From the NCBI GenBank assembly GCA_047638715.1, contig JBLIMK010000034.1, positions 1 through 32,934 on the forward strand: a stretch of 32,934 nucleotides of DNA, in the 5' to 3' direction. The stretch's first letter is position 1, and every line of letters begins with the position of its first letter. The stretch comes from SHLQ01 sp047638715 (GTDB lineage Bacteria > Actinomycetota > Acidimicrobiia > Acidimicrobiales > SHLQ01). Below are positions 14,872-23,121 of the stretch, in pieces. The notes below the pieces were generated by a model that saw only the letters and a program-made list of their open reading frames with translations, ran no database searches and had not been told where the DNA came from. The position numbers were made by a program, and so were the translations under genes.

Positions 14872-16221
14872 TCAATCCACCCGAGTCTTGATGCGTTCCA
14901 GTGCGTCGGCCCACGCCTCGGCCGGGGTCTGTCCGCCGTTTTCGACTTGGTTGAGGGCGACGAGCATTTCTTCGATGACAATTCGTCTCTGCGGCTCGGC
15001 GAGAGCCGATGGGCGATCGATCGCCGCACCTCTGTAGACCGCTCCCAATCGAGCGTTCGCGAAGAAGTCATCGTCGGACGATGAGACGGTGTCATCGCGG
15101 TGAGGTGAAGCCGCCGCGGGGAGTGGTCCAAGACCGTTGGCGAAGGTCACTCGTTGCACGATTGGGTTCGCGATCGTGATCAGTAGGTCGTGCGCGAGAT
15201 CGAGGTTTTCGGAGTTGGCGGCGAGGCCAAAGTGGAGCCCGCCTGAGCTCGATGTTCCAGCGTTGGCCGTCGGAGAATCGACCGGCAGGCCAATGGCCGT
15301 CCAGGCACCAGCTGTCTCGGGAGCGGCGTTTTCAACACGCCGACGAAGTGACCAAGGCGTGAGTACGGCGGCGAAGTCGCCCCCGCCAAGTGAGTCCCTC
15401 CAGAGCGAGTCATCGAACGCGAAGTTCCGCGAGATACGTTGCATGTCGGTCGCCTCAGGGCACGGATCGCCATGAAGCGGCCCTTCACCGATCGTCAGCA
15501 TGACGAGGTCCCAAGCCCGCTGCAGTTCTGCTTCGTCCTGTGCTCGCAGAGCCCCCTCGGCATCGACGAATGTGGTTCGCGTTTGAGAAAGGATGGCGAC
15601 GAGCAGATCGTCGCCATCGGCGAGGAACGCAATATTCGTTGCGTCCGAGAAATCGTCGCCAGCTTGGATCAGTTCACACCACGATGTCGCTCGCTCGAGG
15701 CGATCGATGATCGCCTCCTCGACAAGGTCCGTTCGCACGATGAGGGCCGTGCTGTCTACGTCGATTGGCAGACCGATGATCTCGCCGCCAGGACCGATGC
15801 CTTCGGCCCACCTCGCCGGCAAGTACATGTATTCGATTGCCGCTGCGTCGAGCTCTCGGAGGTCGATGAACAGCTCGGGTTTGGCTCGAACCTCCGGTCC
15901 GAATGTCGCATCGAACGCGACGACATCGAACTGGCTCCCGGCACCACCGGCCTCGAGAAGAGATCGATGGTGATCATCGATGTTTCGTACGACGACATCG
16001 ACTTCGGCGGTGGGGTGTTCGCGCTCCCAGCCTGCGATCGCCTCTTCGAGTCCCGCTATCCGTGGCGTTGCCAACCGAATGATCGTCGGTTCGGCTTCGT
16101 TGGTTGCATACGCGAGCGAATCGGGGGTCAGACCGCCGCAGCCGGTGGCGAACAACGCAGCCGCGGCAAGAAGCGCTATGGCCGATGTAGCGGGTCGGCC
16201 AAGCCGCGCGTTCAACATCAT
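14872..16221 (-). CDS. Orphan extracellular solute-binding lipoprotein (ABC SBP family 1-like)
   Basis: About 449 residues from the ATG at 16221. The N-terminus MMLNARLGRPATSAIALLA is followed by a hydrophobic run to ATGCGG, a lipobox with Cys28, so the protein is anchored outside the membrane. The fold of sugar-type solute-binding proteins is visible: IIRLATPRIAGLEEAIAGWEREHPTAEVDVVV, SQFDVVAFDATFGPEV, EIIGLPIDVDSTALIVRTDL and a C-terminal EEMLVALNQVENGGQTPAEAW. No ABC permease or ATPase gene lies nearby. The ATG overlaps the stop of the upstream membrane EAL-domain gene (ATGATG around TGA), so the two are translationally coupled. A ligand-sensing role with that receptor is more likely than transport alone. 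The ligand is unknown. A longer upstream frame is open but lies inside the EAL gene. Confidence 0.85.
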   Translation of the reverse strand: MMLNARLGRPATSAIALLAAAALFATGCGGLTPDSLAYATNEAEPTIIRLATPRIAGLEEAIAGWEREHPTAEVDVVVRNIDDHHRSLLEAGGAGSQFDVVAFDATFGPEVRAKPELFIDLRELDAAAIEYMYLPARWAEGIGPGGEIIGLPIDVDSTALIVRTDLVEEAIIDRLERATSWCELIQAGDDFSDATNIAFLADGDDLLVAILSQTRTTFVDAEGALRAQDEAELQRAWDLVMLTIGEGPLHGDPCPEATDMQRISRNFAFDDSLWRDSLGGGDFAAVLTPWSLRRRVENAAPETAGAWTAIGLPVDSPTANAGTSSSGGLHFGLAANSENLDLAHDLLITIANPIVQRVTFANGLGPLPAAASPHRDDTVSSSDDDFFANARLGAVYRGAAIDRPSALAEPQRRIVIEEMLVALNQVENGGQTPAEAWADALERIKTRVD

Positions 16222-19163
16222 CGGCTGTCTCGCGGCATGTTGATTCGTGTCCTGGGACGATCGATGGTGATCTCGATGAAGTTCTCGAGAGGCGCTGGGC
16301 GACCCGTCAACCAGCCCTGGATCCGGTCGCATCGAACACGACGAAGCGCGTCCAACTCTTCGTTGGTCTCGACGCCCTCGCCAACGACGGTCATGCCGAG
16401 ATCGTGCGCCATTTCGATCGCTTTACGCACGACCGACGCGGCGCCAACGTCGTCGACCATCGGGGTCACGAGACTGCGATCGAGTTTGAGAATCTGCGCA
16501 GGGAGCGTGTTCAGGTACGACAGGTTCGATTGGCCGGAGCCGAAGTCGTCGATGGCGATCTTTACCCCGAGTTCGCGAATCCGTTTCAGGAGCTGGACGC
16601 CCTCTGCTGTTGTTGTCGCACCCTCGGTGACCTCGAAGACGATTCGGCTGCGGTCCACCTTCGATTCGTTGATGATCGAGTCGATGCGCTCGAGCAGTTG
16701 CGGATCGGAGAGTTCGATGGGCGAAAGGTTGACGGCGACGTATGGCGAGTCACCGCGGAGGAACGGCATCGCAGCGCACGCCTCTCGAAGTACGAACTCG
16801 CCGATCGCGACGATCATGTTGGTTTCTTCGGCAACGGGGATGAACTCCGCTGGCGACAGCGGCTGGCCATCCAGCGAGCCGCGAACCAAACACTCATAAC
16901 CCTCGATCGCGGTGGTCGTCGCGTTGACGATGGGTTGGAAGTGTACGAACAGGTCGCGGTTGTCGATGGCGCCAGCCAACCAGCTGACGAGCTGGGCGCG
17001 TCGACGAACCTCTTCGCGATGTCGGGTTTCGAACTCGACGATCTCGGTCGTATTGCCGTTGGCTTGTCGGATTGCTGCGGAGAGGTTGGCGACGGTCTGG
17101 GTGAGGTCGCGATCGGCGCGTTGAGAGTGATCGACACCGATCGTCAGATCGACGTTGATCTGGGCGCCGCTGACATCGAGGGGAACATTGAACGCTCCCA
17201 CGATCGCTTTGGTGACATCGCTAGCAAGAGCTGTCGGTACGAGAACAACAAATTCGGGCTCGGTGACCCGTGCGAGGGCGATGTCATCGCCGGCTTCGAT
17301 CGAAAAGGTAGCGATGGTGTCGACCAAGGTCTGAGCGACTGCTCGCAGGACGAGATCGCGAGCGTTGCGTCCAAAAACACCGTCCCATTCGTCGAGCCGC
17401 TGAGGCTCGAAGCCCAGCGCTGACCACGAAATCGAACGATCCGCTTGAGCGTTGAACCACTCGCGAAGGTTTTCCGAATTCGGCAGTCCTGTGAGGAGGT
17501 CGTGTGCTCGACTGTGAATGGCATCGGACTCGGCCGCCTGGCGCCGATGTGCTTGCGACAGGATGCGGCCCGCGGTCTCCATGAGTGAGATGAGCGGCTC
17601 GAGTTGCGCTGGTTCCGATCCGTGGAAGCGGAGGACGAGAACGGCTGGAGGACCTGTCGGGAACCCGACGAGGCTTGCGACGCCTGAGCCATCGCGCAGT
17701 TCGATGCGTTGTGCCTGATCGGCCAGCGTCGGAATCTGCAGTGCGGAGATGCTGGGCTCTAGAGTCACGCCGAGGTCGACCTCGGGAGGGCCGCTCGGAT
17801 GTTCGTGCAGGTGCGCATGCGATCCGGTGACAGCCTCGGGGAGATGTCGTAGAACAGCGCTGGTCAGTTCCGTCGCCGATTGGGCCAGGACCGCAGCGTT
17901 TGAGATTTCGTTCATCACCGCGCGTCGGCCAAGTTCTTCGCTCACTGTTTCGCGATGAGCCTCGCCCGTAGCCAACGTCGCGTTCATCGTCTTGGCGAGG
18001 CGCAACCAGTCGCCTTCGAGGAATTCGGTGTCGATTCGTTTGTCGTATACGCCGTCGGACACAGCACTCGACACCGCATCGATGTCGGTCCACAAATGTT
18101 CCATTGTTGATGCGAGTGAGGAGAACGCGTTGCCGACAAGGGCAATCTCGTCGGACGCGGAGTCTTCGATCGGTGCGAGCTTTCCTTTGGACAGAAGTCG
18201 CGCATTCACGGTGAGGTTGGAGAGCGGCGCGAGGATGCTTCGACGCAAACGGATCGCACCGAAAGCGGCGATCGCGATTACAAGGCCGACGATCCCGAGG
18301 AGCATCAGGAGTCGTCTGATCTCGATGTCGATGGTGGCGGCGACATCGTCTTGGAGCGCGATCGTTTCCTGCTGAGTAAGCAACTGAAGTGAGAGCCGTC
18401 GGACTTCTGCTGCCGTTTGCCATAGCTCCGTGTCGAATGCGTCGTTGCCCGATTCGAAATATTCGGTGCGCATCAGGGTGAGTGTTCGCCATGAGTTTGA
18501 GATCGTGAGCGCTTCGAGGGTTCCCGCGGCTTCTGGAGTTGCGTGGTTGCTGAAGCCGTCGAGTGCTTCGGTCGCGCTGGTATGAAGTCTCGCCATAGCG
18601 ATCTCGTCAGGGGTGTTGATCTGGGCTTCTAGGTCTTCGAGGAGGAAGAACTCTTCGCTGTGAAGCAGGGAGCGAAGAGCGTTGCTCCGTTGCTCGGCCA
18701 GCCCAAGAGGTGCAGCGTCAAGTCTGGTGTCGATCGCGGCCGAGAATTGGTCGATCAACTCGGTGTAGGCCACCCGGGACTGGCTTCGGCGATTGTTCGC
18801 GGCGAGAGCGCGAGCGGTTTGGAGACTCTCGCGATCTTCGACGTCTCGACTCTTGAGGAGATCATCGAGTCGTGTCGTAGAAGCGCGGGCGCTTCCGAGC
18901 GCGGCTAGATGACGTTCGTTTTGTAGTTCGGTTCGGATCTCGACCAGGTCGCCGAGTTCGCCCGCCACCGCTTCGAATTCGCGGAGGTCTACGAGCGATT
19001 GTGCATCGGCGGTGGCCAGTAGCCCGACCAGCGACAAGAGGGCGATGGTCGGTACAGCGATACACAGGCTGAGCCGAGGCCCGATGTTCAGACGGCGCAG
19101 AATACGCCTGGGCGCGCGCCGCTCCCGCGCTTGCTGCTCATCGGATTCACGAAACGCCATCAT
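16218..19163 (-). CDS. Membrane sensor cyclic-di-GMP phosphodiesterase (extracellular sensor-HAMP-degenerate GGDEF-EAL)
   Basis: About 981 residues from the ATG at 19163. Order: a basic N-terminus, TM1 near 30-52, a mostly helical extracellular domain near 53-282 containing TELQNERHLAALGSARAS (reminiscent of NIT sensor domains), TM2 near 283-307, HAMP near 308-360, a GAF-like region near 400-540, a GGDEF domain near 551-711 and EAL near 721-971. The GGDEF motif is TEPEF, so cyclase activity is probably lost. In the EAL domain the catalytic set is present: Glu757 in YECLVR, Asn812 in NLSP, FEVTEGA, Asp872/Asp873 in IDDFGSG, Lys893 in LKLDRSL, Glu929 in GEGVET and Gln949. It should therefore hydrolyse cyclic-di-GMP. 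It is coupled to the solute-binding lipoprotein gene. The start is uncertain: ATG 19163, ATG 19160 or TTG 19169. Confidence 0.88.
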   Translation of the reverse strand: MMAFRESDEQQARERRAPRRILRRLNIGPRLSLCIAVPTIALLSLVGLLATADAQSLVDLREFEAVAGELGDLVEIRTELQNERHLAALGSARASTTRLDDLLKSRDVEDRESLQTARALAANNRRSQSRVAYTELIDQFSAAIDTRLDAAPLGLAEQRSNALRSLLHSEEFFLLEDLEAQINTPDEIAMARLHTSATEALDGFSNHATPEAAGTLEALTISNSWRTLTLMRTEYFESGNDAFDTELWQTAAEVRRLSLQLLTQQETIALQDDVAATIDIEIRRLLMLLGIVGLVIAIAAFGAIRLRRSILAPLSNLTVNARLLSKGKLAPIEDSASDEIALVGNAFSSLASTMEHLWTDIDAVSSAVSDGVYDKRIDTEFLEGDWLRLAKTMNATLATGEAHRETVSEELGRRAVMNEISNAAVLAQSATELTSAVLRHLPEAVTGSHAHLHEHPSGPPEVDLGVTLEPSISALQIPTLADQAQRIELRDGSGVASLVGFPTGPPAVLVLRFHGSEPAQLEPLISLMETAGRILSQAHRRQAAESDAIHSRAHDLLTGLPNSENLREWFNAQADRSISWSALGFEPQRLDEWDGVFGRNARDLVLRAVAQTLVDTIATFSIEAGDDIALARVTEPEFVVLVPTALASDVTKAIVGAFNVPLDVSGAQINVDLTIGVDHSQRADRDLTQTVANLSAAIRQANGNTTEIVEFETRHREEVRRRAQLVSWLAGAIDNRDLFVHFQPIVNATTTAIEGYECLVRGSLDGQPLSPAEFIPVAEETNMIVAIGEFVLREACAAMPFLRGDSPYVAVNLSPIELSDPQLLERIDSIINESKVDRSRIVFEVTEGATTTAEGVQLLKRIRELGVKIAIDDFGSGQSNLSYLNTLPAQILKLDRSLVTPMVDDVGAASVVRKAIEMAHDLGMTVVGEGVETNEELDALRRVRCDRIQGWLTGRPAPLENFIEITIDRPRTRINMPRDSR

Positions 19164-19285
19164 GGCCAATCGACCCAAAGGTGATGTTTCTGACTCGCCA
19201 TCATCTATTGATCCGAAAGTCCTAGGCGCGGCTTCCTCGTACGATCCAGCACTTTCATTGAGTGGAGACCTGCCGATGGGTGGGG

Positions 19286-19993
19286 ATGGACCGGACGAAC
19301 GAGATCCATCCGACCGCCCACATCGCTGATGGGGTGAGCCTCGGAACGGGTAACACGATTGGGCCATACGTTGTGATCCTTGGCCCGACGTTGCTCGGAG
19401 ATGACAATTGGATCGGCCCCCATGCCTTGATCGGCACGCCTGCGCAGATTCGTAGCGGCGCCCATCCCTCGCCATCGAAACCCCAAGGTGATGGCGTTCG
19501 TATCGGTGACCGGAACAAGATTCGCGAGTTCGCCATTATTCATCAAGGCAGTCAGGGACCGACCTTGGTCGGCGACGACACATATTTGATGGCGTATAGC
19601 AACGTTCCTCACGATGCCGTGATCGGAGATGGGACGGTCCTGTGCAGCAGTGTGCAGATCGCCGGACATTCCTGGGTGGGCCCAAACGTGACCGTCGGAC
19701 TGAGTTCTCAGGTCTTGCAGTTCTCGTCGATTGGCGCCCACGCCATGGTTGGGATGGGGTCGGTTATCACCCGAGACGTTCCTCCGTTTGCTTTGGTTCG
19801 AGGTGCTCCGGCTCGAATCGTTGGGGCCAATCGCGTCGGCCTTGAACGCAGTGGAGTAACGAGTGATGTCGTCGAACGACTCGACGCGCACTATGGCGAG
19901 GGGAATACGGAGGCGCCGAACTGGCTCGAAGGTGAGCTGGCTGAGCACGTGCGGGCGTATGAATTGGCTCGGACCGAGCGTCAGCGTTCCTGA
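19286..19993 (+). CDS. LpxA-like acyl-ACP:UDP-sugar acyltransferase
   Basis: This 235-residue left-handed beta-helix protein resembles LpxA along its whole length: the opening NEIHPTAHIADGVSLGTGNTIGP, then VRIGDRNKIREFAIIHQG, TYLMAYSNVPHDAVIGDG, LQFSSIGAHAMVGMGSVI and a C-terminal tail GANRVGLERSG. The catalytic His of LpxA (His125 in E. coli) corresponds to His109; the nearby His122 position is Asn106. LpxA transfers a hydroxyacyl chain to UDP-GlcNAc, or in some species to a 3-amino derivative. Here the gene faces a dehydrogenase/aminotransferase pair suited to making such an amino sugar. The ATG at 19286 follows a GGGTGGGG stretch; GTG 19262 is an alternative. The gene overlaps the convergent flippase gene by 13 bases. 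Confidence 0.85.
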   Translation: MDRTNEIHPTAHIADGVSLGTGNTIGPYVVILGPTLLGDDNWIGPHALIGTPAQIRSGAHPSPSKPQGDGVRIGDRNKIREFAIIHQGSQGPTLVGDDTYLMAYSNVPHDAVIGDGTVLCSSVQIAGHSWVGPNVTVGLSSQVLQFSSIGAHAMVGMGSVITRDVPPFALVRGAPARIVGANRVGLERSGVTSDVVERLDAHYGEGNTEAPNWLEGELAEHVRAYELARTERQRS

Positions 19994-21384
19994 ACCAGGT
20001 GAGCGGGCGAGTGTTGGAATACCGAGATGTGTTCTCGAATCGGCATCGCTACAGCAGCGATGAGTGGCAGCACGGCGACGGCGGCCACAGGAGCCGCAAT
20101 TTCCGTCTCGAGAAGAAGAAAGATCGATGCCGCAAGCGCAGCGAGTGAAGTTGATGTTGCCAGGGTCCTCACCGGCACCGCGCCGGGGTGGTGTCGATGC
20201 ACGAGGACGCCCACGGCGATCATTCCTCCCAACTCGGTCGCGAGAGTTGATGCCGCGGCACCCGACGCGCCATAGGCAGGGATGAGCCAGAGGTTCAGTG
20301 AGATGTTGGCGACTGCAGCTATCAGTGAGAATCGAAGGAGCTCGGCGGTAGCGCCTTGCACAATCACGAGTTGCGACAGCGGCATGTTGATCACCGAGAT
20401 GACGAGCACGGCTACGAGAATTCGTACGACGATGATGGAGTCACGGAATTCTTCGCCTGCCATGACCAACACGATGCCTTCCGCGGAGATGAAGATCAGG
20501 GCTCCGACGACAAGAGCGAAGCTTCCGGCGATGGCCGTTGCAGATCGTGAGATCGTCCTGCGGAGATCGGGGTCGGCCGATCCCAAGATGGGGAGGAGCG
20601 GCGCAGCTGCGGCAACGACGACGGCGAGAGCCGCGTCGATCAGGCGATACGCGAGCGCGTAAATACCGCCCGCTGCGTTCGCACGGAACGTGCCGAACAT
20701 CACCTGGTCCGCGCGGGCGTGAGCCGCTGACGACGATCCAACCAATCCGAGATGACGATGGCTGCGAATGAGGTCAAAACCGGCGACGACATCGATGGTC
20801 CGGGGTCGGTGGTCCCAGGCAATGAACAGTCCGACGACCTCGCCTATAGACATCGCGAGTGCGATGACGACGACGCGGCCACCGGCTGACATGTCGCTTG
20901 TTAGTGCGACGATCGCGCCGCCGAGTGTGATCGTGCGCACGGCCAGATCTGCGTGCACGATGCGCTGGACCTGATGGCTCGCTTGTGCGAAAGCCTGCCC
21001 GAGGGCCCGGAGTCGGCCAAGCAACATCCATGGAACGAGGGCGAGCGCTGTTGCGAGCGCAAGGCCATCGAGCAAGACGACTGCGATGAAGACGCCCCCG
21101 ATGAGCGAACCACCGGTAGTCAGGATCGTCGCCCCGAGTGCGGCAGGTTGAACGACCCGCGGTTCGTCGGTCGAGAGTTCGAGGATCGTCGCGGTCGGGA
21201 TACCGAACTCACCAACCGCAGCGGTGATCAGCATGAGGGCCCAGCCGGTTGCGAAGGCACCGAAGTCTGCTGTTCCAAAGACCCGCGTCAGCGCCGCGAG
21301 CGTGAGGAGTTGGGCAGCGAGGGAGAAGATCTTCCCAACCACCTGCAGCGATGCGAGGCGTTTGATCGATCGTTCAGCCGACAC
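19981..21384 (-). CDS. Wzx-like polysaccharide flippase (MOP superfamily)
   Basis: A 467-residue protein with about twelve to fourteen hydrophobic spans and the shape of oligosaccharide flippases, which turn lipid-linked repeat units to the outer face of the membrane. SLQVVGKIFSLAAQLLTLAALTRVFGTADFGAFATGW at residues 13-49 is the recognisable N-terminal RfbX/Wzx pattern. HARADQVMFGTFRANAAGGIYALAYRLIDAAL in the middle matches the second conserved region (D-x-x-x-G-x-x-x-x...G-x-Y). It is the last gene of the minus-strand polysaccharide run. Its GTG start lies 11 bases inside the preceding glycosyltransferase gene. Its end overlaps the convergent LpxA-like gene by 13 bases. Confidence 0.87.
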   Translation of the reverse strand: MSAERSIKRLASLQVVGKIFSLAAQLLTLAALTRVFGTADFGAFATGWALMLITAAVGEFGIPTATILELSTDEPRVVQPAALGATILTTGGSLIGGVFIAVVLLDGLALATALALVPWMLLGRLRALGQAFAQASHQVQRIVHADLAVRTITLGGAIVALTSDMSAGGRVVVIALAMSIGEVVGLFIAWDHRPRTIDVVAGFDLIRSHRHLGLVGSSSAAHARADQVMFGTFRANAAGGIYALAYRLIDAALAVVVAAAAPLLPILGSADPDLRRTISRSATAIAGSFALVVGALIFISAEGIVLVMAGEEFRDSIIVVRILVAVLVISVINMPLSQLVIVQGATAELLRFSLIAAVANISLNLWLIPAYGASGAAASTLATELGGMIAVGVLVHRHHPGAVPVRTLATSTSLAALAASIFLLLETEIAAPVAAVAVLPLIAAVAMPIREHISVFQHSPAHLVQER

Positions 21385-22159
21385 TGGTCGTTCCGCCCCG
21401 AACGTATCTCGAAAGGAACTCGAGACTTCGCGGATGCAGGTACAGCCGATAGTGACGGCGAATCAGTGTGAGCCGGACGCCCATTCGCTGGCGTGCGTTG
21501 ATTGTGTTGCGTGAACCAGTTTCGTGTCGACGCCAGTCGAAGGAGCAGAGATCCGCTCGTCCACCGACGAAGCCGGCTCCGAACGCGCTCAGCCAGAAAT
21601 CCCAGTCCTCGAGACCGATTGCGTCGAAGTCTTTGTTGTAGCCGCCAACGTCATCGAAGAGCTGGCGCGTGAAGGCCGAGGTGCCGGCGATGTAGTTGAC
21701 CCGAAGGAGAAGTCCTGGGTCGAAGTCGGGCACCCGCACATACCCTTCCTCCGAACCGAACAGTTCGTAGTCGCTGTACGCGAAGTCCCAGCCGTTCTGA
21801 AGGATCGCTTCTTCCATCCGCCGGACGTAGCTCGCGCCGAGCCGATCATCGCTGCTGAAAGGGATGATGATGTCGCCGGTCGATTCGTGAACCAAACGGT
21901 TGATCGTGCCGATGAGCCCTCGGTTGGTTTCGTTGCGAAGGATTCGGACGTTCGGTCTTTGGGTCGCGAGCGATTCGGCGACGGCAAGACCGTCGTCGGT
22001 GCTCGCATCGTCACAGATGAGAACCTCGTCGGGCGCCCGATCCTGGCGGTCGAGGGATTCGATCGCTTCGGGCAGGAACCTCGCGTAGTTGTGCAGCGGA
22101 ACGATGACGCTGACACGCGCGGTCCCCGTGATCGGGCGATCATCCGTCGCCGATTTCAT
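21374..22159 (-). CDS. Glycosyltransferase family 2
   Basis: A 261-residue GT-A enzyme. The opening strand VSVIVPLHNYARFLPEAIESL (residues 16-36), the nucleotide-binding LICDDASTDDG, the metal-binding region IPFSSDDRLGASYV and the acceptor-side GLEDWDFWLSAFGAG are all present and in the usual order. It should transfer a sugar from a UDP- or dTDP-sugar to a lipid-linked oligosaccharide in the cytoplasm. Donor and acceptor cannot be read. ATG overlaps the upstream dehydrogenase stop (ATGA), and its own 3' end overlaps the flippase start, which ties all three into one translational unit. Confidence 0.9.
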   Translation of the reverse strand: MKSATDDRPITGTARVSVIVPLHNYARFLPEAIESLDRQDRAPDEVLICDDASTDDGLAVAESLATQRPNVRILRNETNRGLIGTINRLVHESTGDIIIPFSSDDRLGASYVRRMEEAILQNGWDFAYSDYELFGSEEGYVRVPDFDPGLLLRVNYIAGTSAFTRQLFDDVGGYNKDFDAIGLEDWDFWLSAFGAGFVGGRADLCSFDWRRHETGSRNTINARQRMGVRLTLIRRHYRLYLHPRSLEFLSRYVRGGTTSVG

Positions 22160-23121
22160 GACGCCAGCGCAATTGCCGTCGGAAGGAGCATCGACGCAAG
22201 ACGCACGGCTTCGAGGCCATCAGCGAGCGGAACGGTCATCCCTGGCGCGTCGCCGCGCACTGCTTGGAGGAAGTTGCGGAGCTCTGCTCTGAGGGGTTCT
22301 TCACGGGGAATGGCGAACTGGGTGACGTTGCCCTCCCCGACACCTCGAAAGGTCGCGAGTGCTTCCCAATCGGTGTTTCCGATCGAGTTCTCTTCCAGGT
22401 AAACCTGCTGAAGCAAGGTGTCTCCTCGGAGGGTTCCGTCGGCGCCGACGAGTCGAACTTCGCGAATCTTGGCGGGAGAGAGCCAGCTCGCCTCCATGCT
22501 GATGACGACGCCGCTGCTCGTGCGACCGACGGCAAATACTTGGTCTTCGACGGGGCCGAGCGCTCGAGTGCATGTGCCGTTGAGTTCGACGATCTCGTCG
22601 CCTGACAAGTACCGAATGGCGTCGACATCGTGCGTGAGTAGATCCATGAGGACCCCGACGTCGCGAACTCGTGACGGGTACGGGCCGATGCGTCGTGTTG
22701 TGCAGGCCAGAAGTCGGCCGATCGAATCGAGGCGATCACGGGTAGCGATGATCGCGGGGTTGAATCGTTCGACATGGCCAACTGCAGAGATGGTGTCGCC
22801 AGCGGCTTCGATGATGCGATTGGCCTCGTCGACGGTGCTTGCGATGGGCTTCTCGATAAGCGTCGGGATGCCGTGGCGCAGCAGAGCGATCGAATGATCG
22901 CCGTGAAAGCTGGAGGGCGTGGCGACGATCGCCGCGTCGACTCCGAGAAGGAGGACCTCTTTGATGCTCGTGACGGTGGTGATTCGGTGTCGTCGTTCGA
23001 CGTCGGATCGGGCGTTGCTGTCGGGGTCGACGCCGTAGATTTCGTCAACTTCGACGAGTTCGCGTAAGACACGAACATGGTTGCGCCCCATGACACCTAG
23101 TCCAACTACGGCGACATCCAT
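22156..23121 (-). CDS. Gfo/Idh/MocA-family NAD-dependent sugar dehydrogenase (UDP-GlcNAc 3-dehydrogenase-like)
   Basis: About 321 residues. The Rossmann motif VAVVGLGVMGRNHVRVL opens the protein. ATPSSFHGDHSIALLRHG and the catalytic-Lys motif LIEKPIA follow, then VGHVERFNPAI and RRIGPYPSRVRDVGVLMDLLTHDVDAIRYL. The combination GHVERFNPA plus RRIGPYP...DLLTHDID-like resembles enzymes that oxidise C3 of UDP-GlcNAc (GnnA/WlbA-like), making a 3-keto sugar for amination. That matches the aminotransferase gene directly upstream. ATG 23121 is preferred to TTG 23124 because it overlaps the upstream TGA by one base. The 3' end overlaps the GT2 start as ATGA. Specificity is inferred from these motifs and from context. 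Confidence 0.87.
   Translation of the reverse strand: MDVAVVGLGVMGRNHVRVLRELVEVDEIYGVDPDSNARSDVERRHRITTVTSIKEVLLLGVDAAIVATPSSFHGDHSIALLRHGIPTLIEKPIASTVDEANRIIEAAGDTISAVGHVERFNPAIIATRDRLDSIGRLLACTTRRIGPYPSRVRDVGVLMDLLTHDVDAIRYLSGDEIVELNGTCTRALGPVEDQVFAVGRTSSGVVISMEASWLSPAKIREVRLVGADGTLRGDTLLQQVYLEENSIGNTDWEALATFRGVGEGNVTQFAIPREEPLRAELRNFLQAVRGDAPGMTVPLADGLEAVRLASMLLPTAIALAS

Noticed and set aside
15439..16899. Long plus-strand open frame (486 codons) antisense to the binding-protein and EAL genes
   Set aside because: It has no recognisable domain and is rich in Arg and Ser, as expected of a GC-rich shadow frame. The minus strand here encodes two clear families.
17284..18492. Minus-strand open frame (402 codons) inside the EAL-protein gene
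   Set aside because: An Arg/His-rich alternate frame of a gene whose correct frame holds HAMP, GGDEF and EAL motifs.
19164..19475. N-terminal extension of the EAL protein by 104 residues
   Set aside because: The extension lies antisense to the LpxA-like gene, is low in hydrophobic residues and lacks family similarity. The ATG pair at 19163/19160 precedes the first membrane span naturally.
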